From: Acidisoma sp. PAMC 29798
GTDB lineage: Bacteria > Pseudomonadota > Alphaproteobacteria > Acetobacterales > Acetobacteraceae
Reading direction: 5' to 3'
NCBI RefSeq assembly: GCF_030252425.1
Contig: NZ_CP126994.1
Coordinates: 248,001 to 312,000, forward strand
Length of the DNA: 64,000 bases
Shown piece after piece: positions 1 to 9,695 of the stretch; within the stretch, counting starts at the first letter, position 1, and each line of letters begins with the position of its first letter. Both the position numbers and the translations under genes were made by a program. The notes beneath the pieces were generated by a model. It made no database searches, had not been told where the DNA came from, and saw nothing but the letters and a program-made list of their open reading frames with translations.

Positions 1-528
1 GATATCGGTATTGGGCACCAGGGTGCCGGTCGGGTTGTTCGGATTGGCGAGGAACACAAGGCGCGTGGCCGGTGTGACCGCGCCGAGAATGGCATCGACA
101 TCGGCCACCAGATCGCGCTCCGGCAGCTTGCGCACCGTGCCGCCGGCGAGCGTGCCTGCGATTTCATAGATCGAGAAGCCATGCGCCGACATCAGCAGCT
201 CGGTGCCGGGGCCGCCGTAACCCTGGATCAGCAGGCTGATGATCTCATCCGAGCCATTGCCACAAACGATGCGCGCGGGGTCGAGCCCGAAGCGCGCGCC
301 GATTGCCTGCCGTAAGGCCAGGGCACCGCCGTCCGGATAGCGGTGCATCGCCTCGGCGCCTTGCGCGATGGCGGCCTGGGCCGCCGGCGGTGGCCCGAAG
401 GCGCCCTCGTTAGAGGAGAGTTTGATCACGCGGCTGACGCCGGGCAGCTTCGATTCGCCACCGACATAGGGGGCGATGGCCATGATCTCGGGACGCGGAC
501 GCGGACTCTTGCTCGGCGGGGCGTTCAT
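1..528 (-). CDS. hisC: Histidinol-phosphate aminotransferase, N-terminal part (cut by window edge)
   Basis: PLP-dependent class I/II aminotransferase that transaminates imidazole-acetol phosphate in histidine synthesis; in many alphaproteobacteria it also serves tyrosine and phenylalanine synthesis. About 176 residues are visible from the ATG at 528. They include the substrate-loop region [29 protein letters not shown] and the cofactor-binding ANPNNPTGT motif near the window edge. The PLP lysine lies beyond position 1. The start overlaps the stop of the upstream chorismate mutase gene as ATGA, so the two are co-transcribed and probably co-translated. That pairing favours a role in aromatic amino acids as well as histidine. 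Family assignment is secure; truncation is due only to the window. Confidence 0.93.
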   Translation of the reverse strand, partial: MNAPPSKSPRPRPEIMAIAPYVGGESKLPGVSRVIKLSSNEGAFGPPPAAQAAIAQGAEAMHRYPDGGALALRQAIGARFGLDPARIVCGNGSDEIISLLIQGYGGPGTELLMSAHGFSIYEIAGTLAGGTVRKLPERDLVADVDAILGAVTPATRLVFLANPNNPTGTLVPNTDI

Positions 529-1430
529 GACGACGCAGTCTCCTCGCCGATCGCCACGGCATAGGCGCCGACCAGCAGGGGCGATGCCTGCAAGCCGCGA
601 ATTTGGGACAGGCGGGGGTCGTCCAACGCCACGAAGCCCATGACCTCGACCAGGATCAGCGCCACCGGCCCGCCGGGCGGGCGATAGAGCAGGATGGAGA
701 CCGGCTTGAAGCCGGCGGCGGTCATGGCGTTGGAGAGGGTGGCCCGGCTGATCTGCGCCTCCATCTCCAGCGCGATCAAGGACATGTCATCGCCTGAGGG
801 GTCGGCGGGGGAGGCCGCGACGACCAGCGCCTGAACGCTGGGCGCGCCGTCCGGCCGCACACCCCAGAAGGGGAGCTTGGCCACGACGTGGATGCGGCCC
901 TTCTGGTGCTGCTGCAACAAGCCTGGCCACCAACCTGGGCCGCTGCCCTCGGCCGGGGCTTCGCTGGGCAGAGGCAGGATGGCGGCGCTGGCGCGGCCTT
1001 CCGAGACTTCGCCGATTGCTTGCGCACTGCTGCGATAGACCCGCAGGGGTGTCAGCGCGCCCAGATGCTCACGCGCGGCGGCGGGGAAGCGGCCATCCAT
1101 CGCGGGGTCACAGACGGCGACCGAAAAATTCTGCTGCTGCGCGATGGAGGAAGCGAAGATTTCGCGCCAGATGCGGACCACGGCGGCCCGCGGCAGGGCG
1201 CCGCGATGCTGCGATAGAAGCCGGCGGAGGATTGCGGCCTCCCGCCCTGGGCGCAAAGGCCCCCCGGTTTTAATGGCGGCGACCCGCTCCACGACGGCGG
1301 CGCGTTCCATGAGCAGGCCGAGAATGCGGTCGTCCAGCGCATCGAGCGCCTGACGAAGCGCAGGAAGATTATCGGAGGGCAGATTGGGGGGGGCGTCTGC
1401 GCCTGGCGCAACCTCGACAGAACTCGACAT
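525..1430 (-). CDS. Chorismate mutase (AroQ class) with degenerate prephenate-dehydratase-like C-terminus
   Basis: Converts chorismate to prephenate. Residues about 20-105 form an AroQ all-helical mutase domain, with the pattern [19 protein letters not shown] followed by RVAAIK. Residues about 105-300 look like a diverged prephenate-dehydratase/periplasmic-binding-like region ([20 protein letters not shown]). I do not see the TRF catalytic motif of active prephenate dehydratases, so dehydratase activity is doubtful. The ATG at 1430 faces metX across 129 bp. The stop overlaps hisC by four bases, giving a two-gene aromatic/histidine unit that probably continues past the left edge. The mutase call is secure; the role of the C-terminal half is not known. 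Confidence 0.85.
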   Translation of the reverse strand: MSSSVEVAPGADAPPNLPSDNLPALRQALDALDDRILGLLMERAAVVERVAAIKTGGPLRPGREAAILRRLLSQHRGALPRAAVVRIWREIFASSIAQQQNFSVAVCDPAMDGRFPAAAREHLGALTPLRVYRSSAQAIGEVSEGRASAAILPLPSEAPAEGSGPGWWPGLLQQHQKGRIHVVAKLPFWGVRPDGAPSVQALVVAASPADPSGDDMSLIALEMEAQISRATLSNAMTAAGFKPVSILLYRPPGGPVALILVEVMGFVALDDPRLSQIRGLQASPLLVGAYAVAIGEETASS

Positions 1431-1559
1431 CTTTGGCTGACCGCATCCTTAGGAAGGCCAGACTGATAGCCGAACCGCCCCGCGCTGCAAACATCCGTGC
1501 ATTCCCGCCAGGGCGGTCCGCCGATCATTGCGGGCCGAAGGCGGCGGCCTTATCAGACG

Positions 1560-2720
1560 ATGATGGATCAGATCGAGACTCTTGCCGAGATCGCGCATGA
1601 GAAGGTCGTTTTCCCCGAGGGGTTGACGCTCGATTGCGGTCGGACGCTCCGCAGTGTCACCGTCGCGTTCCGCACCTACGGCACCCTTGATGCGGCACGG
1701 GCCAATGCCATCCTCGTTTGCCATGCCCTGACGGCTGACCAATATGTCGCGGACACGCATCCGCTGACCGGCAGGGCCGGCTGGTGGTCTAATGTCGTGG
1801 GTCCTGGCCTGACGATCGACACCGACCGCTATTTCGTCATTTGTGCCAATGTCCTGGGCGGCTGCATGGGCTCTACCGGGCCGCGCAGCCCGCATGACGA
1901 TCGGCCGAACGAGCCCTGGGGTCATGATTTCCCACCTGTCACCATGCGCGACATGGTGCGGGCGCAGAAGAAGCTGGTCGATCACTTCGGCATCCGCCAG
2001 CTTTTCGCCGTGGTCGGCGGGTCCATGGGCGGCATGCAAGTGCTGGAATGGGCATCGACCTATCCCGAGCAGGTCTTCGCCGCCGTTCCGATCGCGACCG
2101 CCGCGCATCATTCGGCGCAGAACATCGCCTTCAACGAAGTCGGGCGGCAGGCGGTTTTCGCCGATCCAGACTGGCATGACGGCGAATACTGGCGGCGTGG
2201 CGCGACGCCGGCACGGGGCTTGGCGGTCGCGCGCATGGTCGCGCACATCACCTATCTCAGTGAACAGGCGCTCACCCGTAAGTTCGGCCGCCGCCTGCGC
2301 GATGCCGGCAGCCTGACCCTGCTAGACGACCGCTTCGAGGTGGAGAGCTACCTGCAATACCAGGGCAGCGCCTTCGTGCGGCGGTTCGATGCCAATTCCT
2401 ATTTGAGCATCACGCGCGCGATGGATTTCTTCGATCTCGCGGCAGAGCATGACGGTGACCTGGCGCGCGCTTTCGCGGGCACCCGGACGCGCTTCTGCCT
2501 GGTGTCCTTCAGCTCGGACTGGCTATTCCCGACATCGGCCAGCCGGCAGGTCGTCAACGCCCTTATTCGCGGCGCCGCCAATGTGAGTTTCGTCGAAATC
2601 CCGAGCGACAAGGGGCATGACGCCTTCCTGCTCGACGAGCCCGATTTCCATCGCACCCTGGCGGGCTTCATCGCCGGCTGCGCTGAACATCGCGGCTTGC
2701 GCACGCGGGCGATTTCCTAA
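1560..2720 (+). CDS. metX: Homoserine O-acetyltransferase
   Basis: Alpha/beta-hydrolase-fold enzyme that acylates homoserine with acetyl-CoA at the entry to methionine synthesis (some family members use succinyl-CoA). 386 residues from the ATG at 1560, the family's usual length. The nucleophile elbow [12 protein letters not shown] places Ser about residue 155; the Asp lies in SSDWLFP and the His in KGHDAFLL near the C-terminus. ATG codons at 1560 and 1563 are both possible; an upstream in-frame extension to 1497 encodes low-complexity residues and is not favoured. The stop overlaps the metW start by one base, the usual metX-metW arrangement. No SAM riboswitch is recognisable in the 129-bp leader. 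Confidence 0.95.
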   Translation: MMDQIETLAEIAHEKVVFPEGLTLDCGRTLRSVTVAFRTYGTLDAARANAILVCHALTADQYVADTHPLTGRAGWWSNVVGPGLTIDTDRYFVICANVLGGCMGSTGPRSPHDDRPNEPWGHDFPPVTMRDMVRAQKKLVDHFGIRQLFAVVGGSMGGMQVLEWASTYPEQVFAAVPIATAAHHSAQNIAFNEVGRQAVFADPDWHDGEYWRRGATPARGLAVARMVAHITYLSEQALTRKFGRRLRDAGSLTLLDDRFEVESYLQYQGSAFVRRFDANSYLSITRAMDFFDLAAEHDGDLARAFAGTRTRFCLVSFSSDWLFPTSASRQVVNALIRGAANVSFVEIPSDKGHDAFLLDEPDFHRTLAGFIAGCAEHRGLRTRAIS

Positions 2721-3370
2721 TGCCGGACGGCGCGCAGCGGGCGGAGCGGCTTGGTGGCGGCACGCGCAGCATGCGCGTCGATCTACAACTCATCGCCGGG
2801 CTGGTGGCGCCGAAATCCCGCGTGCTGGATATCGGCTGCGGCGATGGAGCCTTGATCGATCATCTGTTTCGCACCCAGGGCTGTGACGCGCGGGGCATTG
2901 AACTCGACATGGCGCTGGTGACGCGCGCGGTGGCGCATGGTCTGCCAGTGATGCAAGGCGATGCCGATACCGATCTGGTGCATTACCCCGATCAGGCCTT
3001 CGATTACGTGGTGTTGTCCCGCACCTTGCAGGCGGTGGAACGGCCGTTGGAAGTGCTGCGCCAGATGCTGCGCATCGGCGCCCATGCGGTGGTGAGCTTT
3101 CCCAATTTCGGTCATTGGTATTTGCGTGCGCAACTGCTGCTCAAGGGCCGCATGCCGATGACCAATAGCTGGAATCGGATGTGGTACGAGACACCGAACA
3201 TCCATCCCTGCACCATTCAAGACTTTTTCGATCTCTGCGCGGCCGAGGGCTATGTTGTGGAGCAATGGCTGGCGGTGGATGACGAAGGCCATCGCGCGCC
3301 CTGGCGGCGCTTCCCCAAATTCGCCAATCTTTTCGGCGAGCAAGGATTGTTCGTCCTCAGACGGGGGTGA
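2720..3370 (+). CDS. metW: Methionine biosynthesis protein MetW
   Basis: SAM-methyltransferase-fold protein that partners MetX in proteobacteria; known work assigns it a role in MetX function, not a methyl transfer. 216 residues. Motif I is VLDIGCGDGALIDHL near residues 33-47, followed by the MetW-typical GIELD and QGDADTDL segments and the NxWYxTPNIH-like stretch (WNRMWYETPNIHPCT). The start overlaps the metX stop (TAATG), so expression is coupled. The 3' end overlaps the convergent glycosyltransferase gene by 14 bases, leaving no room for a separate terminator. Confidence 0.94.
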   Translation: MPDGAQRAERLGGGTRSMRVDLQLIAGLVAPKSRVLDIGCGDGALIDHLFRTQGCDARGIELDMALVTRAVAHGLPVMQGDADTDLVHYPDQAFDYVVLSRTLQAVERPLEVLRQMLRIGAHAVVSFPNFGHWYLRAQLLLKGRMPMTNSWNRMWYETPNIHPCTIQDFFDLCAAEGYVVEQWLAVDDEGHRAPWRRFPKFANLFGEQGLFVLRRG

Positions 3371-5195
3371 TGTCTCGCCGGAGCATGGCGAGGAACGTCT
3401 CTCCCGCGGCGCCGGTCTCACGAATGGCGGCGCTGTCTTCCGCAAGGCGCAGGATGCTGGGGATCTGGCGCGCATATGTCTGCTTGCAGGCCTCCGCCGC
3501 CGTGCGCACACCGGGCAGATCAAGCAAAGCCGTGATCCGAGCATCGACCTCGGTAGCCCAATGGTCCATCAGAGTCGGTTCCCCCGGCTCGTCGAAACTG
3601 TTGACGAGCCCGATCATGAAGCCGGGGTTGAACGCGACAAGTCCGACATCATTAGACACCGCATAATCGCCGCGATTGCGTGACGCCTTCCACAGAAATT
3701 CGGCGGCCGATTTATAGAAGAAATGAACGATCCGCGCCGCCGTGAAATCCGGATCGAGCGAAAGCGCGCGGCGGGAGGCATCGGGATTATGAACATGGAG
3801 CCCGCCGCGGCTATTGCGGAAGATCCATGGCTCGTCGCGGTAGGAGACCGGATCATGCGGAAAGCTGTGAATGAAGCGGGCCGGGCGCATCATCGTCTTG
3901 ATATGTGCATCCGCAGCGTTCGGGCCGGTCGGGAAGCGGCGGCGCATGACATCGTCCCGCCACTGGGTCTGTCCATTGGCGCCGACCATCATCCAGTTGA
4001 TGGCAATGGCATCGACGTCTCGCCGCTCATGATCGTCAAGGAAAGCACCCAGCGAGGAGTATAGCGCGGGGTTCGGCACGAAGAACTCATCAAGGTCGAT
4101 GAACAAGGCCCAGTCATAGTCGAGCAGGTCCGGCATCACCCGCAGCGCATGACCATAGGCCTTCCATTGTGCGCGGCGGCCGGCGCCCACATGATTGTCG
4201 ATCCAGGTGATTTCGCCGGCGTCCGCCAGGGCGCGGAGCAGATCGTCCGACCCATCCGTATTGCCATTGCTGTAGATGAACAGGTGATCGAAGCCCAAGA
4301 CCTTGTGGTGCGCGATCCATTCCAGAAAATACAGACCCTCGTTCCGCGCCGTCGCGACGACGCAGGCGCGGCGGCGGGGCTTGGCCATGCGCCGCCATGC
4401 GGTGTTGCACGCAAAGGGGATGGAGACGAAGGCGCCATTGATGCCGTCCTGATCAAGCTGATCGAGGTCGGGTCCGAGTGTGCGCAGGCGGGGCGGCGGT
4501 TGTCGGTGCGTGAGCCACTCCGCCATCGCCGGCAATGCGTGGGTGGCTGACAGATCATCGGGGTAGGTGGCGCGAAGATGGGCGAGGGCGGCCGGTCCCT
4601 TTTCCAAGATCGCGGCGGCGAAGATCGCGATATCGCCGGCACTGAAACGCGAGGCTGCGGCATCCAAAGCAGGTGCCAAGATCGGGTCAGGGGCTTGGGT
4701 GTCGAACTGCGCGGCGAGCGCAACCGGATCGACATTCGGCACACATACACGCGTCAAGACCTGCGCCCAGGCCAGAAGTTGCGCCGGGATTTCAGGCTTG
4801 CTGAGCGTTTTGAAACTCACCTGTTCATAAGCTTGGGCGCGCGTCGCGACAAAGCTTACTGTGCCTGTCCCCGTCCTGGGGTCGAGGGGGGCGATGGTCA
4901 GGAACCGGCCGTCTGCCACGGCCTGGAGCGTGGTGCCTTTTTCGTTCGCGATCACCGGCATCACAGCGCCGTAGCCTTGGCCGCCATGAACGGAAAGCGT
5001 GACCCCGGCAGGGAAGTTCGGGGCCATCAGGAACCACAGTTGGCTTTCAGGATGGGGCCTGAAGGCCAGCAAGGGGGTGTAGCCCGGTGGGCGCGCTGTC
5101 GGTGATATGCTCGCAACTGCGCCATTGCGCGCCGCCGCGAGCACCGTGAAATGCGATGAGACGACGCGAAAGAACGTCGGGGCAGTTCCACTCAA
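3357..5195 (-). CDS. Glycosyltransferase family 2-like protein (Glyco_tranf_2_4 type)
   Basis: About 612 residues with an N-terminal half of unknown function and a GT-A glycosyltransferase domain in the C-terminal half. The domain is visible as ACVVATARNEGLYFLEW, the DHLFIYSNGNTDGSDDL nucleotide-binding region and the DXD-like metal site FIDLDEFF. The acceptor is unknown; proteins of this type usually act on surface polysaccharide. The start is uncertain. The longest frame opens at 5318 inside the SDR gene, before that gene's terminator-like hairpin. A TTG at 5195 has AGGA eight bases upstream and is preferred; a GTG at 5144 has no ribosome-binding site. Convergent with and overlapping metW. 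Confidence 0.72.
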   Translation of the reverse strand: MSGTAPTFFRVVSSHFTVLAAARNGAVASISPTARPPGYTPLLAFRPHPESQLWFLMAPNFPAGVTLSVHGGQGYGAVMPVIANEKGTTLQAVADGRFLTIAPLDPRTGTGTVSFVATRAQAYEQVSFKTLSKPEIPAQLLAWAQVLTRVCVPNVDPVALAAQFDTQAPDPILAPALDAAASRFSAGDIAIFAAAILEKGPAALAHLRATYPDDLSATHALPAMAEWLTHRQPPPRLRTLGPDLDQLDQDGINGAFVSIPFACNTAWRRMAKPRRRACVVATARNEGLYFLEWIAHHKVLGFDHLFIYSNGNTDGSDDLLRALADAGEITWIDNHVGAGRRAQWKAYGHALRVMPDLLDYDWALFIDLDEFFVPNPALYSSLGAFLDDHERRDVDAIAINWMMVGANGQTQWRDDVMRRRFPTGPNAADAHIKTMMRPARFIHSFPHDPVSYRDEPWIFRNSRGGLHVHNPDASRRALSLDPDFTAARIVHFFYKSAAEFLWKASRNRGDYAVSNDVGLVAFNPGFMIGLVNSFDEPGEPTLMDHWATEVDARITALLDLPGVRTAAEACKQTYARQIPSILRLAEDSAAIRETGAAGETFLAMLRRDITPV

Positions 5196-5236
5196 TCCGT
5201 ATGTCCTGGGATGTTCACCAAACCAGGATGCCCGGT

Positions 5237-5263
5237 TTCGGCGTGGCGGGAAACCACGCCGAA
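5237..5263 (-). terminator. Hairpin just downstream of the SDR gene
   Basis: Perfect 10-base inverted repeat (TTCGGCGTGG at 5237-5246, CCACGCCGAA at 5254-5263) with a 7-base loop, starting ten bases after the SDR stop codon on the minus strand. There is no strong U-run. It separates SDR transcription from the following glycosyltransferase, which supports a glycosyltransferase start downstream of it. Confidence 0.5.
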
Positions 5264-5272
5264 GAGGTGCGT

Positions 5273-6022
5273 TTAGCGGAGGCCGCCAGAGGCGGTCAGA
5301 ATTTCGCCCGTCATCCAACCCGAATCCTCGGACGCCAGGAACACCGCGACGGTTGCGATATCATTCGGCTGGCCGATGCGCCCGAGCGGGGTGATGGACA
5401 CGAAATGCTTTTCGAAGTCGCTGCCAATGAAGCCCTGATCGACCGTGCCCTCGGTCACGATCATGCCGGGGTTGATCGCGTTCACGCGGATCTTTCGGCC
5501 ACCGAGGTCCTTGGCGAGCACATGGGTCGCGGAATCGACCGCGCCTTTGGTCGCGGTATAGACCACCGAACCCGGCGGATTGATCGACGTGACGGCCGAG
5601 CTGATGTTGATGATGCTTCCGCCCGCCTCAGGAAATTGCTTCACCGCAGCCTGGGTGGCGAGCAGAAGGCCGAGCACGTTGGTGTTGAACTGGCGATAGA
5701 ACTCTTCTTCCGTCAGCTCCTCGATCGTTCCGAAGGCATAGACGCCGGCATTGTTCACGAGGATGTCGACGGCGCCATAGGCGGCGTTCGCTTCGGCGAA
5801 GAGCCGCGTCACATCGGCGGTCTTGGCAACGCTCGCCTGAACGGCGGTGGCGCGACCGCCCGCGGCGGTGATGTCGGCCACGACCTTATCCGCGCCTTCG
5901 CGGCTGGATGCGTAGTTCACGACAACGGCGGCGCCTTCGGCCGCCAAAGCCTTGGCGATGGCGGCGCCGATGCCCTTGGAGGCACCGGTCACGACGGCAA
6001 CCTTACCGGTCAATTTGCTCAT
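5273..6022 (-). CDS. SDR-family NAD(P)-dependent oxidoreductase
   Basis: Classical short-chain dehydrogenase/reductase of 249 residues. Cofactor motif VTGASKGIGAAIAKAL is at residues 11-26, followed by NNAG (about 88-91), catalytic Ser in NISSAVTS (about 138) and the YxxxK pair in YTATKGAVD (about 154-158). The C-terminus resembles 3-oxoacyl-ACP reductase and glucose-1-dehydrogenase-like enzymes; substrate unknown. It lies 155 bp downstream of an ArsR-type regulator on the same strand, with a REP-like inverted repeat between them. This suggests the regulator controls it. Confidence 0.88.
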   Translation of the reverse strand: MSKLTGKVAVVTGASKGIGAAIAKALAAEGAAVVVNYASSREGADKVVADITAAGGRATAVQASVAKTADVTRLFAEANAAYGAVDILVNNAGVYAFGTIEELTEEEFYRQFNTNVLGLLLATQAAVKQFPEAGGSIINISSAVTSINPPGSVVYTATKGAVDSATHVLAKDLGGRKIRVNAINPGMIVTEGTVDQGFIGSDFEKHFVSITPLGRIGQPNDIATVAVFLASEDSGWMTGEILTASGGLR

Positions 6023-6101
6023 GTCACATCTCCTGTTGAAGCCTGTCCATTAGACATTTAGATGATTGTCTAATCGTTGGCAAGAGGAGCGGTGGGTTGG
6101 C

Positions 6102-6168
6102 GGATGACGCTGCGCTTATCCGCCCTACAAGTCTGCCACGCGTAGGGTGGATGAGCGCAGCGTCATCC
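6102..6168. repeat. REP-like inverted repeat
   Basis: Two 26-27 base arms (6102-6127 and 6142-6168) are complementary except for about two mismatches, around a 14-base loop. The arm sequence (GTAGGGTGGATGAGCGCAGC and its complement) matches from memory a repeat seen scattered between genes of many proteobacteria. The right side runs up to the ArsR stop codon at 6178-6180. As RNA it would form a strong stem-loop between arsR and the SDR gene. Confidence 0.7.
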
Positions 6169-6177
6169 ACCGCCACC

Positions 6178-6471
6178 CTAAATCTCTGCCATCTGCTCCA
6201 AATAGGCGCGGAGCACGTCGCGCTGGAGGATGAGGTTCGCGAACTTCCCTTCGCGCTGGATTTGGATCAGCCCAGCCGCTTCCAGTTCTTTGATGTGATG
6301 GGAGATGGTCGCTGCGCTGACGCAATGCGCCTCGCTGAGGACGCTGCAGGGCATGGACTTGTCGCAGCCGCCGATCTGCTTGAGGATTTCATACCGTCGC
6401 GGTTCCGCCAGGGCCTTGCCGATCAAGGTGAACTGACGGTCGGACAGGCGAATCTTTTCAGCAGTTGTCAT
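6178..6471 (-). CDS. ArsR-family winged-helix transcriptional regulator
   Basis: 97-residue regulator. The helix-turn-helix is in [20 protein letters not shown] (about residues 50-69), followed by the beta-wing [14 protein letters not shown]. The opening [21 protein letters not shown] is typical of the ArsR/SmtB fold. Cysteines sit in [11 protein letters not shown] (about 35-43), but the canonical CxC metal site of helix 3 is not evident, so metal sensing is not supported. Same strand as the downstream SDR gene, which is the most likely target. Confidence 0.86.
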   Translation of the reverse strand: MTTAEKIRLSDRQFTLIGKALAEPRRYEILKQIGGCDKSMPCSVLSEAHCVSAATISHHIKELEAAGLIQIQREGKFANLILQRDVLRAYLEQMAEI

Positions 6472-6523
6472 GATCTATCCAGGCAGGATGGCGGGCGGCC
6501 GAAGCCGCCCGCGCGGGCAAGCT

Positions 6524-7612
6524 CTAGCCGAGCTTACCTTCTACACCCTGCACGAGCCAGTCCATGCTCAGGATGTCGTCATCCGACAGTTTGGCGCCCG
6601 ATGCGACCTTCACCGCGCCCGACTGATCCTTGATCGGTCCCTGGAAGGGGGAGAAGACGCCGGACGCAATGGCGGCCTTCTTCGCCTCCACCATCTGCAC
6701 GACGTGATCGGGAATCGCCTTGTTATATGGCGTCATCTTGACCATCCCGGCCTGGATGCCGCCCCAGACATTGTCGCTCGTCCAGGTGCCGTCCATCACC
6801 GCCTTGACGCGGGAGATGTAATAGTCGGACCAGTCGTTGGTGACCGAGGTCAGGCAGGTCTTCGGCGCGAAGGGCGCCATGTCGGAATTGTAGCCGATGT
6901 TCCACACGCCCTTTTCGTCGGCCGCCTGGTTGGTCGCCGTCGAATCGCAATGGTCGGAGATGACGTCGCAGCCCTGGCCGATTAGGGTGTCGGTGGCTTC
7001 CTTCTCCTTGCCCGGATCGAACCAGGACGAGGTCCAGACCAGCTTGACCTTGATGTTCGGGTTCACCGCCTGCGCGCCGAGGATCAGTGCATTGATGCCC
7101 TGGGCGACTTCTGGAATCGGGAAGGGCACGACATGGCCGAGCACGCCGGACTTGCTCATCGCGCCGGCGATCATGCCGGACAGATAACGGCCCTCGTAGA
7201 AGCGGGCATTGTAGATGCCGACGTTCTTGGCGGTCTTGAAGCCCGTGCAATGCTCGTATTTCACGCCGGGGAACTGCTTCGCGGCCTTGATGGTCGGCTC
7301 CATATAGCCGAATGAGGTCGTGAACAGCAGCTTGTTGGTCTGCGAAAGCTGGCTGATGACGCGCTGGGAATCGGCGCCCTCGGGCACGCTTTCGACATAG
7401 GCGGTCTTCACCTTGTCGCCGAATTCCTTCTCCACCGCGAGGCGGCCGAGATTGTGTTGATAGGTCCAGCCCGCATTGCTGATCGGTCCGACATAGATGA
7501 AGCCGATGCCCAGCGGATCGGCGGCGAAGGCGCGGCGGCCACCCAGGCCGAGGCTCAAAGCGGCGCCACCACCAAGGGCTCCCAGCATTACGGTACGACG
7601 AGAAGCTGTCAT
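6524..7612 (-). CDS. BMP-family ABC transporter substrate-binding protein (nucleoside/purine type)
   Basis: Periplasmic lipoprotein-like receptor of the basic-membrane-protein family, which binds purine nucleosides or bases. 362 residues from the ATG at 7612, which has GGAGAA about ten bases upstream; a longer frame to 7654 lacks support. The N-terminus TASRRTVMLGALGGG is a twin-arginine-like signal peptide. The body has the BMP pattern GIGFIYVGPISNAGWTYQHN and CDVISDHCDSTATNQ. It is the last gene of an operon with two permeases, a double ATPase and xanthine dehydrogenase, which points to purine uptake. Confidence 0.9.
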   Translation of the reverse strand: MTASRRTVMLGALGGGAALSLGLGGRRAFAADPLGIGFIYVGPISNAGWTYQHNLGRLAVEKEFGDKVKTAYVESVPEGADSQRVISQLSQTNKLLFTTSFGYMEPTIKAAKQFPGVKYEHCTGFKTAKNVGIYNARFYEGRYLSGMIAGAMSKSGVLGHVVPFPIPEVAQGINALILGAQAVNPNIKVKLVWTSSWFDPGKEKEATDTLIGQGCDVISDHCDSTATNQAADEKGVWNIGYNSDMAPFAPKTCLTSVTNDWSDYYISRVKAVMDGTWTSDNVWGGIQAGMVKMTPYNKAIPDHVVQMVEAKKAAIASGVFSPFQGPIKDQSGAVKVASGAKLSDDDILSMDWLVQGVEGKLG

Positions 7613-7654
7613 GTCACGGTGTTCTCCGGTGAGGGGATTGGCGAGTGCCTGCAA

Positions 7655-8584
7655 TCAAGCCGTCGCATGGAAGGTGCGGCCCAGCGCGGCTGGGGCATTG
7701 AGCTTGAGCCGCGTGGAATCGCGTGAGATCAGCACCAGCACGACGACGGTTGCAAGATAGGGAAGCATGGCGAGCAGATTGCCCGAGACCTGCAAGCCGA
7801 AGGCCTCGGCCTGGAACTGGGCGATGGTGACAAAGCCGAACAGCAGCGCGCCGAGCACGAGATAGCCCGGCTTCCAGGTTGAGAAGGTAACCAGGGCGAG
7901 GGCAATCCAGCCGCGCCCCGATGTCATGCCCTGGTTCCACAGCGGCGTGTAGACCATGCTGAGATAGGCACCGGCCAGGCCGCTCATGGCGCCCCCGAAA
8001 CAAAGCGCGCCATAGCGCACCGTCAGCACCGAATGACCCAACGCATGGGCGACGTCATGGCTTTCCCCGACCGCGCGCAGAATCAGGCCGGCGCGGCTGC
8101 GGTTGAGAAAGCGATAGACGGCAAAGGCGATGACGAAGGCGACGATCACCAGCGGATCGATCTGCAAGATCTGCTGCCACAGCGGCGGCATGGTGGACAG
8201 GCCGGGGATCAGCGTGTTTTGAAACCCCGGGAGCGTCTGGCTCTCATAGGCATTGCCGACCAGCGTGCTGAGGCCGGAGCCGAAGATCGTCAGCGCCAAT
8301 CCGCTGGCGGTCTGGTTGGCCAGCAACGTCAGGGTCAGGAAGCCGAACAGCAGGGACATCATCACGCCGGTGATCATGGCGAAGATGAAGCCGCCGATCA
8401 GGCTATGGGTGGTGACCGTGCCGATGAAGCCGGTGACGGCGCCCATCAGCATGGTGCCCTCGACACCGAGATTGAGGACGCCGCTTTTTTCGGTGATGAG
8501 TTCGCCGCAGCCCGCCAAAATGAGGGGCGTCGCCGCGCGCAGCGTCGCGACCAGGATCGCGACCATCAGGATGACGTCATGCAT
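7655..8584 (-). CDS. ABC transporter permease, nucleoside type (YufQ/NupQ-like)
   Basis: 309-residue inner-membrane permease of the branched-chain amino acid/nucleoside class, with about eight hydrophobic segments. Early residues LVATLRAATPLILAGCGEL and the EKSGVLNLGVEGTMLMGA motif are the signature of BMP-dependent permeases. The start lies inside the upstream permease gene (8-base overlap), and the binding-protein gene starts 42 bases after its stop. Forms the second half of the heterodimeric channel. Confidence 0.92.
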   Translation of the reverse strand: MHDVILMVAILVATLRAATPLILAGCGELITEKSGVLNLGVEGTMLMGAVTGFIGTVTTHSLIGGFIFAMITGVMMSLLFGFLTLTLLANQTASGLALTIFGSGLSTLVGNAYESQTLPGFQNTLIPGLSTMPPLWQQILQIDPLVIVAFVIAFAVYRFLNRSRAGLILRAVGESHDVAHALGHSVLTVRYGALCFGGAMSGLAGAYLSMVYTPLWNQGMTSGRGWIALALVTFSTWKPGYLVLGALLFGFVTIAQFQAEAFGLQVSGNLLAMLPYLATVVVLVLISRDSTRLKLNAPAALGRTFHATA

Positions 8585-9695
8585 CGGACAATGCCCCTGC
8601 GGTGACGGCGGTGCCGGGTGTCGGCACGCCGCGCGGCGTCGGTGACAGGCGCGGGCGGAAACCGATGAAGAGGTCCATGCCGAGCAGGAAGAACAGCAGC
8701 ATGCCCTGGATCACCCCAGCGGTCGCATCCGGCATCTGGAGAGAAACCTGCAGCGTGTCGCCGCCGAGATAGACCAGCGCCATCAGCAGGCTCGCGAGCA
8801 GGATGCCGAAGGGGTTCAGCCGACCCAGGTAAGCCACGATGATCGCCGCGAAACCATAACCGGGGGAGATCACAGGCTGGAGCTGGCCGAGCGGCCCCGC
8901 CACCTCGCCGATGCCGGCGAAGCCCGCCAGCCCGCCGCTGACCAGGAGGCAGAACCACACGGTGCGTTTCTCGCTGAAGCCCGCGTAGCGCGCGGCGCCG
9001 GGCGCCAGACCCACGACGCGGACATGGTAGCCGATCAGGCTGCGGCGCATCAGGATCTCCGCCACCGGCACGCAGATCAGGGCGATCACGGCGCCCATAT
9101 GCAGGCGCGTATTGGCGATCAGGATCGGCATGGTCACGTCATCGGCGAATTCCTTGCTCTGCGGGAAATTGAAACCTGCCGGATCGCGCCAGGGGCCGCG
9201 CACCAAGAAGTTCAGCAGTTGGATGGCGACATAGCTCAGCATGAGCGTCGTCAGGATTTCATGCGCGTTGAAGCGGGTTCGCAGGAAGGCCGGGATGGCC
9301 GCCCAGGCGGCGCCGCCGACCACGCCTGCGATCATCATCAGCGGCAGCGCCCAGACATGGCCGGCACCGCCGAAGCGCAAGGCGACCCAGGAGCCTGCGA
9401 GGGCGCCGAGGGTGAGCTGACCCTCCGCGCCGATGTTCCACACGCTCGCCCGGCAACCGATGGCAATGCCGATGGCACACAGCAGCAGCGGCGTCGCCTT
9501 CAGGCCGAGTTCGGCGAGGTTGTTCAAGCCAATCAACGGCGAGATGAACATGATCTCCAGCGCCTTGATCGGCGGCTTGCCCATCAGTGCGAAAATGACG
9601 CCGCTGCCGATGATGGCGAACACCACGGCCAGCAACGGTGACAGGTAATACATGGTCCGCGACGGTTGCGGACGAGCGATCAATCTAAGCTGCAA
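8577..9695 (-). CDS. ABC transporter permease, nucleoside type (YufP/NupP-like)
   Basis: 372-residue inner-membrane permease. The stretch GCRASVWNIGAEGQLTLGA is the equivalent of the NxGxEGQ motif found in this family and probably contacts the ATPase. About nine to ten hydrophobic segments are visible. Its ATG at 9695 overlaps the end of the ATPase gene by 11 bases. It pairs with the downstream permease in the nucleoside transporter. Confidence 0.92.
   Translation of the reverse strand: MQLRLIARPQPSRTMYYLSPLLAVVFAIIGSGVIFALMGKPPIKALEIMFISPLIGLNNLAELGLKATPLLLCAIGIAIGCRASVWNIGAEGQLTLGALAGSWVALRFGGAGHVWALPLMMIAGVVGGAAWAAIPAFLRTRFNAHEILTTLMLSYVAIQLLNFLVRGPWRDPAGFNFPQSKEFADDVTMPILIANTRLHMGAVIALICVPVAEILMRRSLIGYHVRVVGLAPGAARYAGFSEKRTVWFCLLVSGGLAGFAGIGEVAGPLGQLQPVISPGYGFAAIIVAYLGRLNPFGILLASLLMALVYLGGDTLQVSLQMPDATAGVIQGMLLFFLLGMDLFIGFRPRLSPTPRGVPTPGTAVTAGALSDA

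Noticed and set aside
1431-1559. SAM riboswitch in the metX leader
   Set aside because: No match to the SAM-II core or to other SAM classes by eye.
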